The translations under genes and the position numbers were made by a program. Below the pieces are notes generated by a model. That model saw only the letters and a program-made list of their open reading frames with translations, was not told the origin of the DNA and did not search any database. Source: Bradyrhizobium macuxiense (GTDB lineage Bacteria; Pseudomonadota; Alphaproteobacteria; Rhizobiales; Xanthobacteraceae). From it: DNA of 64,000 nt. Positions 1 through 8,739 of the stretch are shown piece after piece. Each line of letters starts with the position of its first letter. Position 1 is the stretch's first letter. The stretch is taken from contig NZ_VITY01000023.1 in assembly GCF_007993935.1 (NCBI RefSeq), positions 41,906-105,905 on the forward strand. Direction: 5' to 3'.

Positions 1-1536
1 CGTATTGAGACGGTAGAGCAGGTCGGATCGGAACCGGGCTTCGGCGATGGCCTTGTCCAGCCTGGCGTTGGTGGCGGAGATGAGGAATACATCGACCTTC
101 GATCTGACGCCGCCAACGGGGCGCACGGTCCAGTCGTCAAGCAGACGTAGAAGCACCGCCTGCAGCGCGATCGGCATGTCGCCGATTTCGTCAAGGAACA
201 GCGTGCCGCCGTCCGCCTCCTTGACCAGTCCAATCGCGCCGCCGCGCCGCGCACCGGTGAATGCTCCCTCAGCATAGCCAAACAGCTCGCTCTCGATCAG
301 GCTTTCCGGCAGGGCGGCGCAATTCACAGGAACGAACGCGCCGGTTCGCCCACTCGCCATATGGGCGTGGCGGGCAAGCTGTTCCTTGCCGGTTCCGGTC
401 TCGCCGCGGATGAGGATGGGCATCTTGCGTGCTGCCGCGGTCTCGACTTGACGGACGATGGCTCGGACCGCAGGGTCGCGCGCAACGAAGCCGGCGGCCG
501 GGCTCTGAAGAGACCGTGGTTCCGGCTTGGAATCCTTTCGGGCAGATGATGAGCTCGCGGTCTCGTGGCCGTCAGATTCGGATCTCGATTTCTGGACGTC
601 GCGATGCGTGATCAACGGGCGGCGTCGCCCATGCAGCACCACGATGGCGCCGATGCCGGTGCGTTCGTTCTCGACGAAGTTGAAGCTCGCGTTGGGAAGT
701 AGCTCCTTCAGTCTGCTCGGCCACTCGTCGAAGGGAACCGTCTTCAAAAAGCGGGTTGGCGCGTCGTTGTGAATGCCGTGGCGATCATGCTGGAGTGCGT
801 TCAGAGCACGCTCGGTGGCGTGGAGGATCATGCCACGACGATCGATCACGATGCATTCATCGGTCGCCCATTGCGATCTCTTGCCGAGAAAGCGGCACAG
901 CAACTCCTCGCGTTCCTGCCGGACTGATTGGGCCAGAACGCTTTCCACGTGATGGCCGACCGCGACGGCCAAAGCCAGGCTCTGCGGATTGAAGGTGCTT
1001 GCAGGGCCCGAGATGTCGACCACGCCAAGCAGTTCGCCATCGGTCGGGTCATGAACCGGGACGGCAGCGCAAGTCCACCGCTGCACTTCCGAGCAGAAAT
1101 GCTCTGTACCGTGAATTTGGACAGGGTTCGATTCCGCTATCGCGGCGCCAATCGCGTTGGTGCCGATGTCGGCCTCGCTCCAGCGACCTCCGTGTTCGAG
1201 ATGGACTGCACGCCCGGCGTCAATGACCCTGTCATCGCCCTGCGTATCGATGATCAGCCCACTCGGATCGGTGAGGATCATGATTGAGTTTGCATCGCGC
1301 AGAAATGTTTTTGAGTTCTCGAGAGCGCAGCGGGCCGCATGACGGAGCGATGCGTATTTGGAGCGATGACGAAACAACTCGGCGTCCGCGACGATCGGTG
1401 CTCGCGCACGGTCGACGGTGACGTGATGGTTCCTGGATCGCTGCCACGACGCCGCGACCGATGATCTCAAGTCGGATGACAACGCTCCGCGCTCGACGAA
1501 CTTCTCCCACGCCGCCAGCACTTCTCGTTGGTCCAT
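1..1536 (-). CDS. Sigma-54-dependent AcoR-like transcriptional activator (3' part cut by window edge)
   Basis: The first 512 residues of an enhancer-binding protein are present; the reading frame runs off the left edge without a stop. A GAF-type sensor lies in the N-terminal half (about residues 80-220). The AAA+ domain has Walker A RGETGTGKEQLARH, the sigma-54-contacting GAFTGA motif and Walker B GGTLFLDEIGDMP, and the visible part ends in FRSDLLYRLNT. The C-terminal Fis-type HTH would lie outside the window. The ATG at 1536 is preceded by a GGAGGAG ribosome-binding site. The order (GAF, AAA+) matches the AcoR family, which activates sigma-54 promoters in response to small metabolites. The effector and target are not evident here; the formate dehydrogenase locus is about 6 kb away and a link is only a guess. 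Confidence 0.93.
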   Translation of the reverse strand, partial: MDQREVLAAWEKFVERGALSSDLRSSVAASWQRSRNHHVTVDRARAPIVADAELFRHRSKYASLRHAARCALENSKTFLRDANSIMILTDPSGLIIDTQGDDRVIDAGRAVHLEHGGRWSEADIGTNAIGAAIAESNPVQIHGTEHFCSEVQRWTCAAVPVHDPTDGELLGVVDISGPASTFNPQSLALAVAVGHHVESVLAQSVRQEREELLCRFLGKRSQWATDECIVIDRRGMILHATERALNALQHDRHGIHNDAPTRFLKTVPFDEWPSRLKELLPNASFNFVENERTGIGAIVVLHGRRRPLITHRDVQKSRSESDGHETASSSSARKDSKPEPRSLQSPAAGFVARDPAVRAIVRQVETAAARKMPILIRGETGTGKEQLARHAHMASGRTGAFVPVNCAALPESLIESELFGYAEGAFTGARRGGAIGLVKEADGGTLFLDEIGDMPIALQAVLLRLLDDWTVRPVGGVRSKVDVFLISATNARLDKAIAEARFRSDLLYRLNT

Positions 1537-2329
1537 CCCGGCTCCTCCGACGTGAAAGGTGCTGGACCCGCTGATGCGGGCCGTGCGATCATTCACCTGA
1601 ATGCGGGGGGCTGCTTGCCGCGACTGCCGGTTCGCTCACGCAAAGTTCGACGGTAAGATCCTTCCAGGCCGCCGTGGCAGCCGCCTGAATCGGATTCCAT
1701 ACCCGTCGCACGCGCCGCGAAGACGACCGCGCCTTCCGATCAAACAACCCTTCAGCGTCCCATGTCCCCAACGTCCCAGGCCTTTCTCTCAAGCCCGTTG
1801 ACCAGATCAGCCTATACATTTTGAATGGTTCTAGCAAAGGTGGCGATCGAAGTTCCGCTGGGCCACGGCTCGATCTGTTCGAAAGCCCGGGCCAGGGCGG
1901 GCTCTAGTGCGGTGCAGCATCCAGGAATTGGGCGGCGCGCTAGTATCTTCGGCCATCGACACGGGCGATCCCGGGTATCCAACCGGCAGACATCGGTCGT
2001 CGAAACTGACTTGCGCCGAGGACCCAGCGGTTACGTCAGTCAAATCGCACCTGCAGCGAATGTCGGTATCGCTGGTTGAGATATTTATCGAGCGCAAGTG
2101 TCGGCGGTTGCTTTTGGCTTGGTGTGTGACGTGGAGGAGGCAGGTCCTCACGAGGGGAGCTCTCGGTGTTCGGTCGATCGCGAGGGGCTAACCCAATCTG
2201 CAGTCGCAGCGAAGATTGACGTCCGGAGGTTTGCGGCGCCCGCCTTGCGGTGCAAGCTCTGACATTCAGGTAATGATTGCCGGCGGCGACCAGAGGAATC
2301 TCGGGGCGCAGAGGTCACCACCATTTCAG
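1537..2329. other. Intergenic region without a convincing gene
   Basis: About 790 bases between the activator and the next minus-strand gene. Short open frames exist on both strands, but they lack ribosome-binding sites and have Arg/Ser-rich compositions typical of GC-rich non-coding frames. No clear sigma-54 (-24/-12) promoter or RNA gene was recognised. Confidence 0.5.
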
Positions 2330-2758
2330 CTAGGAAAGTGGCTGCGTCTCCGAGAAGATATCAACGATCTTACTGGTCATGCCGTTCACGATCAGCACCT
2401 GGTTCTTCATCTTCACGTACATGTAGTCACGCAGCTCGGGCATTTGCGAGAGAACCGGCGTCGGCAACGATTGGGCCTTAACTCCCTTTGGAAGCTTGGC
2501 GCCAACAGCAGGTGTGAAGTCCTTGGCGGATTTGGTGGCCGCCAGCCGGAATTCCACCTCGTTGTGTTCGGTCAGCACGGCCTTGCGAATTTGCTCGCGC
2601 TGGGAGTTTGAGAGGTTGAGCTTCGGTAACGATGGAGTCTGCGGCACCTTGGTGCCGTCGCTCAGTTCAACCGCGCCCTGCGCATTCTGTTGCGCCGACG
2701 AAAGCGCAGTGCCGCCAAGCATGATTGCCAGTGCGGTGACAATGATGGGGCTCCTCAT
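2330..2758 (-). CDS. Small exported DUF1236-like protein
   Basis: A 142-residue protein with a clear signal peptide (MRSPIIVTALAIMLGGTALS, cleavage probably after SSA). The C-terminus, LRDYMYVKMKNQVLIVNGMT, resembles the DUF1236 pattern of an aromatic, a short strand and V(I)V followed by a polar turn, which is common in multiple copies in Bradyrhizobium. The start at 2758 is chosen over longer alternatives because AGAAGGA lies 8 bases upstream and the signal peptide then begins directly. Function unknown, probably periplasmic. The family assignment is tentative. Confidence 0.7.
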   Translation of the reverse strand: MRSPIIVTALAIMLGGTALSSAQQNAQGAVELSDGTKVPQTPSLPKLNLSNSQREQIRKAVLTEHNEVEFRLAATKSAKDFTPAVGAKLPKGVKAQSLPTPVLSQMPELRDYMYVKMKNQVLIVNGMTSKIVDIFSETQPLS

Positions 2759-3013
2759 GGGCTTCATCCTTCTGCGGATGCTCTGCCCCTGGAAGTAACG
2801 GAGAGATTTTTCCTCCGTTCCCGACGAGCCTTCACTGCATGAGCATTTCACCCGTGATCCGTTCCGGTTCCAGATCGGGAACCAGCGAGCGCTCAGCTCA
2901 ACATCGCGAGAGCTGTGAGGCGGTTCACACCGTGGTGCCGTGCTTGGCGCTAGTCAGAGCACTGCGGGATATCGCTGCGCGATATTTCTGGATTTCAAAG
3001 CGGAAGGTTTCGC

Positions 3014-3232
3014 ATGAAGCTTCTGATCATTGTCTCTCTCACCGCCGCCGTTGGTCTGCTTGCTGCTCTGACTGGCATCCCGCGATCACACTCCGGCTTG
3101 ACGACCGGGCGTGCCGGTGCAGCAAGCACGTCGATATTGCATGACATGCAAAGCGCCCGCAGCATGGACAATTTGCCGGCTGAGGACTTCGAGGATCGGT
3201 CGTTGGTGTATCCGAGGGAAAACAAGCACTGA
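3014..3232 (+). CDS. Small exported protein, function unknown
   Basis: A 72-residue protein preceded by GGAAGG six bases before the ATG. An N-terminal hydrophobic segment (MKLLIIVSLTAAVGLLAALT) is a signal peptide or anchor. The C-terminus is acidic and then basic (LPAEDFEDRSLVYPRENKH). I recognise this type only as a small hypothetical protein of the Bradyrhizobium group. It lies alone between the DUF1236-like gene and the WD40-cytochrome gene. Confidence 0.6.
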   Translation: MKLLIIVSLTAAVGLLAALTGIPRSHSGLTTGRAGAASTSILHDMQSARSMDNLPAEDFEDRSLVYPRENKH

Positions 3233-3249
3233 TTACGACCCGGCAAGCC

Positions 3250-3489
3250 TTATGGGCCATAAAAAGCAGCCGGGACGAGTTGATCGCCCGCCAACAGACC
3301 AAGCGATTGCAGTGCGCCTCGATGCGCGTCTATTTCCAGAATGGCGAGGAAAAGCGCCAGCACGATCGCGGTAAAGATCAGCTCCGGCGATGCTTCGGCG
3401 GGCACACCCTCATGGTGTGGCGAAATCGCATTGCGAAGCAATCGCCATAGAGAGATGAGATGCAGATACGTTTTTTGTCGTATTTGCAT
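3250..3489 (-). CDS. Possible small single-pass membrane protein
   Basis: A 79-residue open frame with AAGGA seven bases before the ATG and one hydrophobic segment (ELIFTAIVLALFLAILEI, about residues 36-53). It converges with the preceding small gene 17 bases away. No family recognised. The ribosome-binding site and the membrane helix favour a real gene, but the composition of the rest is not decisive. Confidence 0.4.
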   Translation of the reverse strand: MQIRQKTYLHLISLWRLLRNAISPHHEGVPAEASPELIFTAIVLALFLAILEIDAHRGALQSLGLLAGDQLVPAAFYGP

Positions 3490-3652
3490 GACGTCATCCT
3501 TGACGTGTCACAGCTGAGCATAGGATCAGGCTATATCCGGTTCAAGCTGGCAATGACTGTTGCGGCATTGAGTAGCAGGTGCATGTTGCCTCCTGCGATG
3601 CAGCATTGAACCGGGCAACTGCCGCCAACGTTGACGAGACTAGCGAGTGCGA

Positions 3653-4942
3653 ATGGCCCATGAAGCAGCCACCAGACTGAGCATGACCGCCGCTCTGTTG
3701 GCGCTTCTTGTTGCGTCGGCGCAGGCGCAATTGGCAGGTCATGGCGGGCCGGTGCGGGCAATTGCGATCTCCGGCGATGGCAACAGCCTGCTGTCGGGCA
3801 GCTTCGACACCGCCGCAATCCGATGGTCGCTCAAGACAGAATCCGCCGAGCAGGTCCTGCGCTTCCATTCGGATGCGGTGAACGCGGTTGCCTTCCTCAA
3901 GGACGGGCGAATGGTGACCGCCGGAGCGGATGCGAAGGTCGCGATCTGGACGCTTGGCCGGCAGCAGCCGGACCAGGTTTTCGAGGGCCATACCGCGCCG
4001 ATCGTTTCACTCGCCGTCTCGCCGGACGGCGCAAGACTGGCTTCTGCCTCCTGGGACCATACGGTTCGCGTCTGGTCACTGGGCGATGGCGCGCAGCAGG
4101 TGCTGGAAGGGCATTCGCAGCAGGTCAACGGCGTCGCATTCACACCCGATGGAAGATCTCTGGTGAGTGTCGGATACGATCGTGAGCTGAGGATCTGGCC
4201 ATTGGCGGGCGGCACTCCAAACGTCATTGCGCTGGGATCACCCCTCAACGCCGTGGCAGTCACGCCTGACGGCGAGATCGTCGCGGGTGGTGCCGATGGG
4301 AAGCTGCGCTTTCTGACGATGGAGGCCCACGAGAGCGGCGAAGTGCAAGCTGGGCAGAGGCCTATTGTCGCGCTGGCCATCTCTCCGGACGGCACGTCGG
4401 TGGCGGCTGCGGGAATTGGCGGCAGCGTTGCCTTGATTGATCGCAAAGCGCGGATCATCGCGCAAACGCTGGCCGATTCCGGTTCGCCCGTGTGGTCGGT
4501 CGCGTTCTTGCCGGACAGCGCGACATTGCTGACCGGGGGCGCCGACGGCAAGGTCCGGCGTTGGAACGCGCGGACCGGCGCTGCCGTCGGCCCGTCGCAA
4601 GCCGCGCCGAGCGATCCGCTTGCCGCCTATGCCGGAGATCACGGCGCCGAGGTGTTCAGGGCGTGCGTTGCCTGTCACACTCTGTCGGAGAAGGACGCGC
4701 AACGGGCTGGCCCCACGCTTGCGGGCCTTTATGGGCGCAGGATTGCGTCGCTGCCGGGCTATCGCTTCTCGGACCCTCTCAAGAGCATGAATATCGTATG
4801 GACGCCCGAGACGGTGTCGAAATTGTTCGAACTCGGTCCGAACACCTATACGCCCGGCACAAAAATGCCGGAGCAGCGGATTGGATCTGCGGAGGATCGC
4901 AAAGCGCTAACCGATTTTCTCGGGCGCGCGACATCGAAATGA
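3653..4942 (+). CDS. Exported WD40 beta-propeller fused to a C-terminal cytochrome c domain
   Basis: About 429 residues. A signal peptide (SMTAALLALLVASAQAQ) is followed by about seven WD40-type blades from residue ~28 to ~310 (for example GHGGPVRAIAISGDG, SWDHTVRVWSLGDG, GADGKVRRWNARTG). The C-terminal ~110 residues are a class I c-type cytochrome with haem motif CVACH and a distal ligand candidate Met in GTKMPEQR. The haem domain resembles mitochondrial-type cytochrome c (GPTLAGLYGR, YRFSDPLKS). It should act in the periplasm as an electron carrier docked to a propeller scaffold. An in-frame GTG at 3647 is an alternative start; neither has a strong ribosome-binding site. Its proximity to the formate dehydrogenase locus suggests respiratory electron transfer, but this is inference. 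Confidence 0.85.
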   Translation: MAHEAATRLSMTAALLALLVASAQAQLAGHGGPVRAIAISGDGNSLLSGSFDTAAIRWSLKTESAEQVLRFHSDAVNAVAFLKDGRMVTAGADAKVAIWTLGRQQPDQVFEGHTAPIVSLAVSPDGARLASASWDHTVRVWSLGDGAQQVLEGHSQQVNGVAFTPDGRSLVSVGYDRELRIWPLAGGTPNVIALGSPLNAVAVTPDGEIVAGGADGKLRFLTMEAHESGEVQAGQRPIVALAISPDGTSVAAAGIGGSVALIDRKARIIAQTLADSGSPVWSVAFLPDSATLLTGGADGKVRRWNARTGAAVGPSQAAPSDPLAAYAGDHGAEVFRACVACHTLSEKDAQRAGPTLAGLYGRRIASLPGYRFSDPLKSMNIVWTPETVSKLFELGPNTYTPGTKMPEQRIGSAEDRKALTDFLGRATSK

Positions 4943-4959
4943 CGCATCTTGGCGAAGGT

Positions 4960-5262
4960 CTAATACCCGGGCCATCGCTCGACCGGAAGATCCGTCAAAT
5001 TCGGACGGTTCTTGAGCATGGCGGAGACGTCCATGTTGGGATGGTCCTTCATTGCCTCCGTGACGCAATTGTTGACGTATTTCCGGCGCGAGAGCCACTT
5101 GATCTTCTTGCCCTTCGCTTCCGCCTTGCAGGCCACGATCGCCCGCTTGAGGACGGCCTTGTCGGCCTTTGATACGGCAGCCTCGGCCGGTACAGCCTGC
5201 ATTGCAATGGTACCAACAAACAACGCGGTCACGAAGAATCTTGCGTTCGTGCAACGAAACAT
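4960..5262 (-). CDS. Small exported basic protein, PsiF-like spacing of cysteines
   Basis: A 100-residue protein with a signal peptide (FVTALFVGTIAMQAVPAEA) and a short mature domain rich in Lys/Ala with two cysteines (IVACKAEAKG and NNCVTEAMKD). The ATG at 5262 is preceded by GGGGAG; an upstream in-frame ATG at 5349 would place the signal peptide internally and is rejected. The Cys-Lys/Ala pattern recalls PsiF-repeat proteins, without firm identity. The gene is 52 bases downstream of the iron-sulfur gene on the same strand and could share its transcript. Confidence 0.65.
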   Translation of the reverse strand: MFRCTNARFFVTALFVGTIAMQAVPAEAAVSKADKAVLKRAIVACKAEAKGKKIKWLSRRKYVNNCVTEAMKDHPNMDVSAMLKNRPNLTDLPVERWPGY

Positions 5263-5314
5263 AATGCACTCCCCATTGTTGCTTATCGATTGATTACTTG
5301 TTCGTGATCTCCGG

Positions 5315-7333
5315 CTAATCCTTGTTTTCTCGCTGGCGCAAATAATCATCCGTCGTCCGGGGCGGGGCGCGTTCCGGAACGTCGTTGAACGGATCGAACT
5401 GCTGCTCGCTCATGACGACGACGCGGCAGTCGGCGCACATCCTGACCACGTCCAGCCGCTTGTCGCCCGCGGGATACATCCAGTGCCGGCCCTCGAGCTT
5501 CGCCGCGATCTTCTCGATGGTGCTTTTCACGCCGAAGGGCGTGCCGCAGCGGATGCAAAGCGCCGGCTCTTCTTCCCTGATGATCCGGGCAGGTGCGGTG
5601 GCGGCGCGGAAGTCGATCTGCGGCTTCAAGGTGATGACCTTTTCCGGGCAGGTGCTCTGGCACAATCCGCACTGCACGCAGGCATCTTCGACGAATTTGA
5701 GCACGGGACGCTCGGGATCGTCGCGGAGGGCGCCGGTGGGGCAGGCCGAGACGCAAGCCAGGCACAGGGTGCAACCGTCCACGTTGACATTGATCGCTCC
5801 AAGCGGTGCGCCCTCTGGCAGAGCGATCACGTCAGTGGGCGCAGGCGCGACGCGATGCAGTTCGTGAAGAGCCAAACGAAGCAGGTCGCGTCGTTTGCCT
5901 ATCGTCTTGAAGGTTGCAGGCGTCTCCACGGCCGACGCGGATTCGATGGCCCGCAGCACGCCCCCCAGCACATCTGGATCGTCTGTTTCGATCGTCGAGA
6001 CGCGCTTGCCCGAAAAGCCAAGCCCGGAAACAATGGCATCAGCCATCTCTATGGTTTGTCGAAGGCCGGAGATGTCGTGCCGCAGCTTAGCCCGCAACAG
6101 AAAACGGATTGCTGCCGCGCCATAGGCAAAGGATGCGGCAATCGCTTCGAGGCCGACCTGCGTCACCTCGTTGACGGTGAAAGGCAGCACGTTGGCGGGA
6201 AGCCCATCGCCGTAGCGGGCGAGAGCATCAACGAGCATGGTGCCATGTTGGCCATCGTGAAACAGGATAACGGCATTCGAGCCCCCGGCTTCACGATAGG
6301 TCAGCAGCATCGCGCGCAATTTGTGAAGCAGGGCGTCGGCCGGCGGCAGGGCATAAGTTGCCGCGCCCGTCGGACAGGCCGCGGCGCACTGCCCGCAACC
6401 GGCGCAGACCTCCGCGTTGATCCTGACATGATCGCCATCCGGCGTGATCGCTCCGGTCGGGCAGAGATCCAGGCATCGATGGCAACCCGTCAATTTCGAG
6501 CGCGAATGGACGCAAATCCCGGGGGTGAAATTGACGTATTTGGGCTTGTCGAAGCTGCCGACGAGGTCGCGCGCCCTCAGCACGGCGCGCAGCATCGCAG
6601 CCGGATCTCGCGGGTCCGCGCGCAGATAGCCGTCGCGCAACTCGTGCGCCGGGAAAAGCGGCGTTCCGCCGGAGAGATCGAGGACGATGTCGCAGCGCGA
6701 TGTCAGGCCGTTGCGCGGAGCTTCGAAGACAAGCGCGTTGCGCGAGGAGGGGCGCGGGGCCGCATAGTCATCGACCGTCAGCTCGAACGCTCCCAGATAG
6801 CCCCTGGCGTTGCGGATCGCTCCCTGGACGATGGGAAACGACGTCGTTGCCGGCGGCATGATCTGCGCCGGCCTTGTGACCATGACCGTCACGTCGAGAT
6901 GCTCGGCAAGCAGTCGGCCAGCTTCAATTGCCGCTTCGTCGCGGCCGTAGATCAGGACCACCCCTCCGCTCGACAGGGTGACAAACGGAAAATCCGGCAT
7001 AGCCTCCGACGCCGCTGCAAGCAGAGCTGCCATTTTTGGGCCTGCCTTCGCTCCCTCCGTCGACCAGCCGGCCGTCTCCCGAAGGTTGACGAATTCCATC
7101 GTCCCGGCACGCTCCTTCGCTTCCTCGCCAAACAGCGCCGCCTCCTGGGTGCAGCCGACGATGAGTGGTCCATCGGCCTTCGCCGCGTTGCGAAAATAGT
7201 CGAGCTCAGCACGGCAGAGCTGACGGAATCCGGTGATTTCGCTTTTGCGGCATCCACGCCTGATCGCGCCCGTATCGAGACGCATCGTGTCCTCGCACGA
7301 GCAGATCAGGATCGCTTTTGGCGGTTCGGACAT
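5315..7333 (-). CDS. Multi-[4Fe-4S] ferredoxin-like protein of the formate dehydrogenase locus
   Basis: A 672-residue cytoplasmic protein with two pairs of bacterial-type ferredoxin motifs. The first pair is CHRCLDLCPTGAI and CAGCGQCAAACPTGA (about residues 285-325). The second is CTLCLACVSACPTGAL and CVQCGLCQSTCPEKVI (about residues 520-570). C-terminal CIRCGTPFG and CADCR motifs may bind a further cluster. The N-terminus (ILICSCEDTMRLD) and middle region have HdrA/CoxM-like features but no clear flavin motif. It is divergent from the accessory genes with only about 115 bases between starts, so one control region may serve both. It is likely an electron-transfer or cofactor-maturation partner of formate dehydrogenase. 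The role is inferred from position and from similar loci in Bradyrhizobium/Rhodopseudomonas. Confidence 0.85.
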   Translation of the reverse strand: MSEPPKAILICSCEDTMRLDTGAIRRGCRKSEITGFRQLCRAELDYFRNAAKADGPLIVGCTQEAALFGEEAKERAGTMEFVNLRETAGWSTEGAKAGPKMAALLAAASEAMPDFPFVTLSSGGVVLIYGRDEAAIEAGRLLAEHLDVTVMVTRPAQIMPPATTSFPIVQGAIRNARGYLGAFELTVDDYAAPRPSSRNALVFEAPRNGLTSRCDIVLDLSGGTPLFPAHELRDGYLRADPRDPAAMLRAVLRARDLVGSFDKPKYVNFTPGICVHSRSKLTGCHRCLDLCPTGAITPDGDHVRINAEVCAGCGQCAAACPTGAATYALPPADALLHKLRAMLLTYREAGGSNAVILFHDGQHGTMLVDALARYGDGLPANVLPFTVNEVTQVGLEAIAASFAYGAAAIRFLLRAKLRHDISGLRQTIEMADAIVSGLGFSGKRVSTIETDDPDVLGGVLRAIESASAVETPATFKTIGKRRDLLRLALHELHRVAPAPTDVIALPEGAPLGAINVNVDGCTLCLACVSACPTGALRDDPERPVLKFVEDACVQCGLCQSTCPEKVITLKPQIDFRAATAPARIIREEEPALCIRCGTPFGVKSTIEKIAAKLEGRHWMYPAGDKRLDVVRMCADCRVVVMSEQQFDPFNDVPERAPPRTTDDYLRQRENKD

Positions 7334-7447
7334 GCGCAGCCGCTTACCTCACCGAGAGGCAGGGAACGATCACGAGCAGACTCGCGTCAATCCTTCTGCT
7401 CGATTAAGTTATTCTCACGAGAAAGGAAAAGGAAGCTGGAGGTCCGA

Positions 7448-8203
7448 CTGACACCGACAGCCCCCAGGCGCTCCGCGGTTTCGGAGCCCATCAATCTGCC
7501 TCCGCCATTCACGCTGGTGAGGCTGCGCGAAAGTCGTGACGCCTTTGCTCACGCAACCGATATCGCAAAGGCGAGTGGGGCAGGTACACTGACCTATGTG
7601 GGGCGGTTCGATCTGGCCGAATTCGCAGTCGTGCTCGAACCGAGCGAGCCCTTGCACACCGCGCGCCGCGCTTTCTACGCGGGGATGGTGGCGCTGACCG
7701 ATGCCTTGCGTGCCTACGCACCGCCGAACAAGGCGATCGCGATCGACTGGCCCGACACGGTCCGTGTCGACGGTGGCCTTGTTGGCGGTGGACGGCTTGG
7801 CTGGCCGCCATCAGCGAAGGAGGACAAGCCTCCGCGCTGGCTGGTGTTCGGCGCCATGATCCGGACTGTTGCGATGACCGACGCGGAAGCTGGCCTGTAT
7901 CCGCTCGCTACCGCACTGGATCAGGAGGGGTTCGGCGAGAGCGGAGCGGTTCAGGTCACGGAAAGCTTTGCGCGGCATCTGATGCGCGCACTGGACGGCT
8001 GGCAAACCGATGGATTCGACCGTATCGCACGTGAATTCCTGGGGCGGTTGTCGCGTGAGCCGCAGGTCGCGCATGCGATCGCTGACAATGGCGACCTCAT
8101 CACCCGCCGGATCGGGTCAGAAGTGACCGTCCGGCAGGACCTGAGAAAAGGCTTGCTGTCTCCCTCATGGCTCGATCCAAACCTCGGAGGGGCGCGCCTG
8201 TGA
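7448..8203 (+). CDS. Biotin/lipoate protein ligase-like protein, first gene of the fdh accessory run
   Basis: About 250 residues matching the BPL/LplA/LipB-type fold as used in fdh loci (GTLTYVGRFDLAEFAVVLEP, AIAIDWPDTVRVDGGLVGG, PPRWLVFGAMIRTV). The substrate is unknown. The frame is open far upstream but has no ATG, GTG or TTG next to the conserved N-terminus (INLPPPFTLVRL). The best ribosome-binding site, GGAGGT at 7438-7443, is followed four bases later by CTG at 7448, taken here as a non-canonical start. A GTG at 7517 would remove conserved residues and has no ribosome-binding site. Its stop overlaps the next gene's start by four bases. Confidence 0.75.
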   Translation: MTPTAPRRSAVSEPINLPPPFTLVRLRESRDAFAHATDIAKASGAGTLTYVGRFDLAEFAVVLEPSEPLHTARRAFYAGMVALTDALRAYAPPNKAIAIDWPDTVRVDGGLVGGGRLGWPPSAKEDKPPRWLVFGAMIRTVAMTDAEAGLYPLATALDQEGFGESGAVQVTESFARHLMRALDGWQTDGFDRIAREFLGRLSREPQVAHAIADNGDLITRRIGSEVTVRQDLRKGLLSPSWLDPNLGGARL

Positions 8204-8739
8204 AACTCTTGCGCACCATCGCGCTCGATCCGTCCGACAGGTTCGTATTCGACGTGGCCGCGGAGCCGGGAGATTGGGCGGTTTCAGGCGCGTTCCGCTT
8301 TTGCGATCAGGATCCCGCGAAGCTGGGCGGCAAGGCCCGTTCAGCGTTTCGCAGCGGCTTTCTTGGCGTGCAGTCCTGGGGCTGGTCGACGCTGGCGCAA
8401 ATCGTCCCTGCGACAGAGGACGACCGCCGCGCGTTGGTGGAGCTTCTTGCAAAACGGTTGGTAGAACAGTTCGGCGCGCCGGATCTTGCTGCTGCGCACC
8501 TTGCCGCGGCGGAAGAGGTCGCCTTTGCGCAGTCCCTCTGCTCCCATCCAATCAGCGCGCTGATCGCCGTTCACCGCTCGGCGAGTGATGGCGAGGTCCG
8601 TGAGTCATTCCGCAGGTTGCAACTGCGCGAGGGGCAGCGTCACGGCAATGCGTTCTCGTTCATGGAAGTTGAGGATGACATCGAGCCCGACAGCAATCTC
8701 AATCTTGCGAATATCAGCGCGGAGCCGTCACGGCGATGA
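8200..8739 (+). CDS. DUF6505-like accessory protein of the formate dehydrogenase locus
   Basis: A 179-residue soluble protein (KLLRTIALDPSDRFVF..., GFLGVQSWGWSTLAQIVPAT). The GTG start at 8200 is chosen because CGGAGGGG lies seven bases upstream and GTGA overlaps the stop of the preceding gene, a sign of translational coupling. A longer version from 8167 would overlap the upstream gene without a ribosome-binding site. Proteins of this type sit beside DUF6352, DUF3305 and DUF3306 genes in alphaproteobacterial fdh loci. The biochemical role is unknown. Confidence 0.75.
   Translation: MKLLRTIALDPSDRFVFDVAAEPGDWAVSGAFRFCDQDPAKLGGKARSAFRSGFLGVQSWGWSTLAQIVPATEDDRRALVELLAKRLVEQFGAPDLAAAHLAAAEEVAFAQSLCSHPISALIAVHRSASDGEVRESFRRLQLREGQRHGNAFSFMEVEDDIEPDSNLNLANISAEPSRR

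Noticed and set aside
3739..4551. 270-residue minus-strand frame opposite the WD40-cytochrome gene
   Set aside because: The composition mirrors the sense gene, and there is no start signal.
5483..7447. Long upstream extension of the ligase-like frame
   Set aside because: It is antisense to the 672-residue iron-sulfur protein and has no coding features of its own; the real gene begins near 7448.
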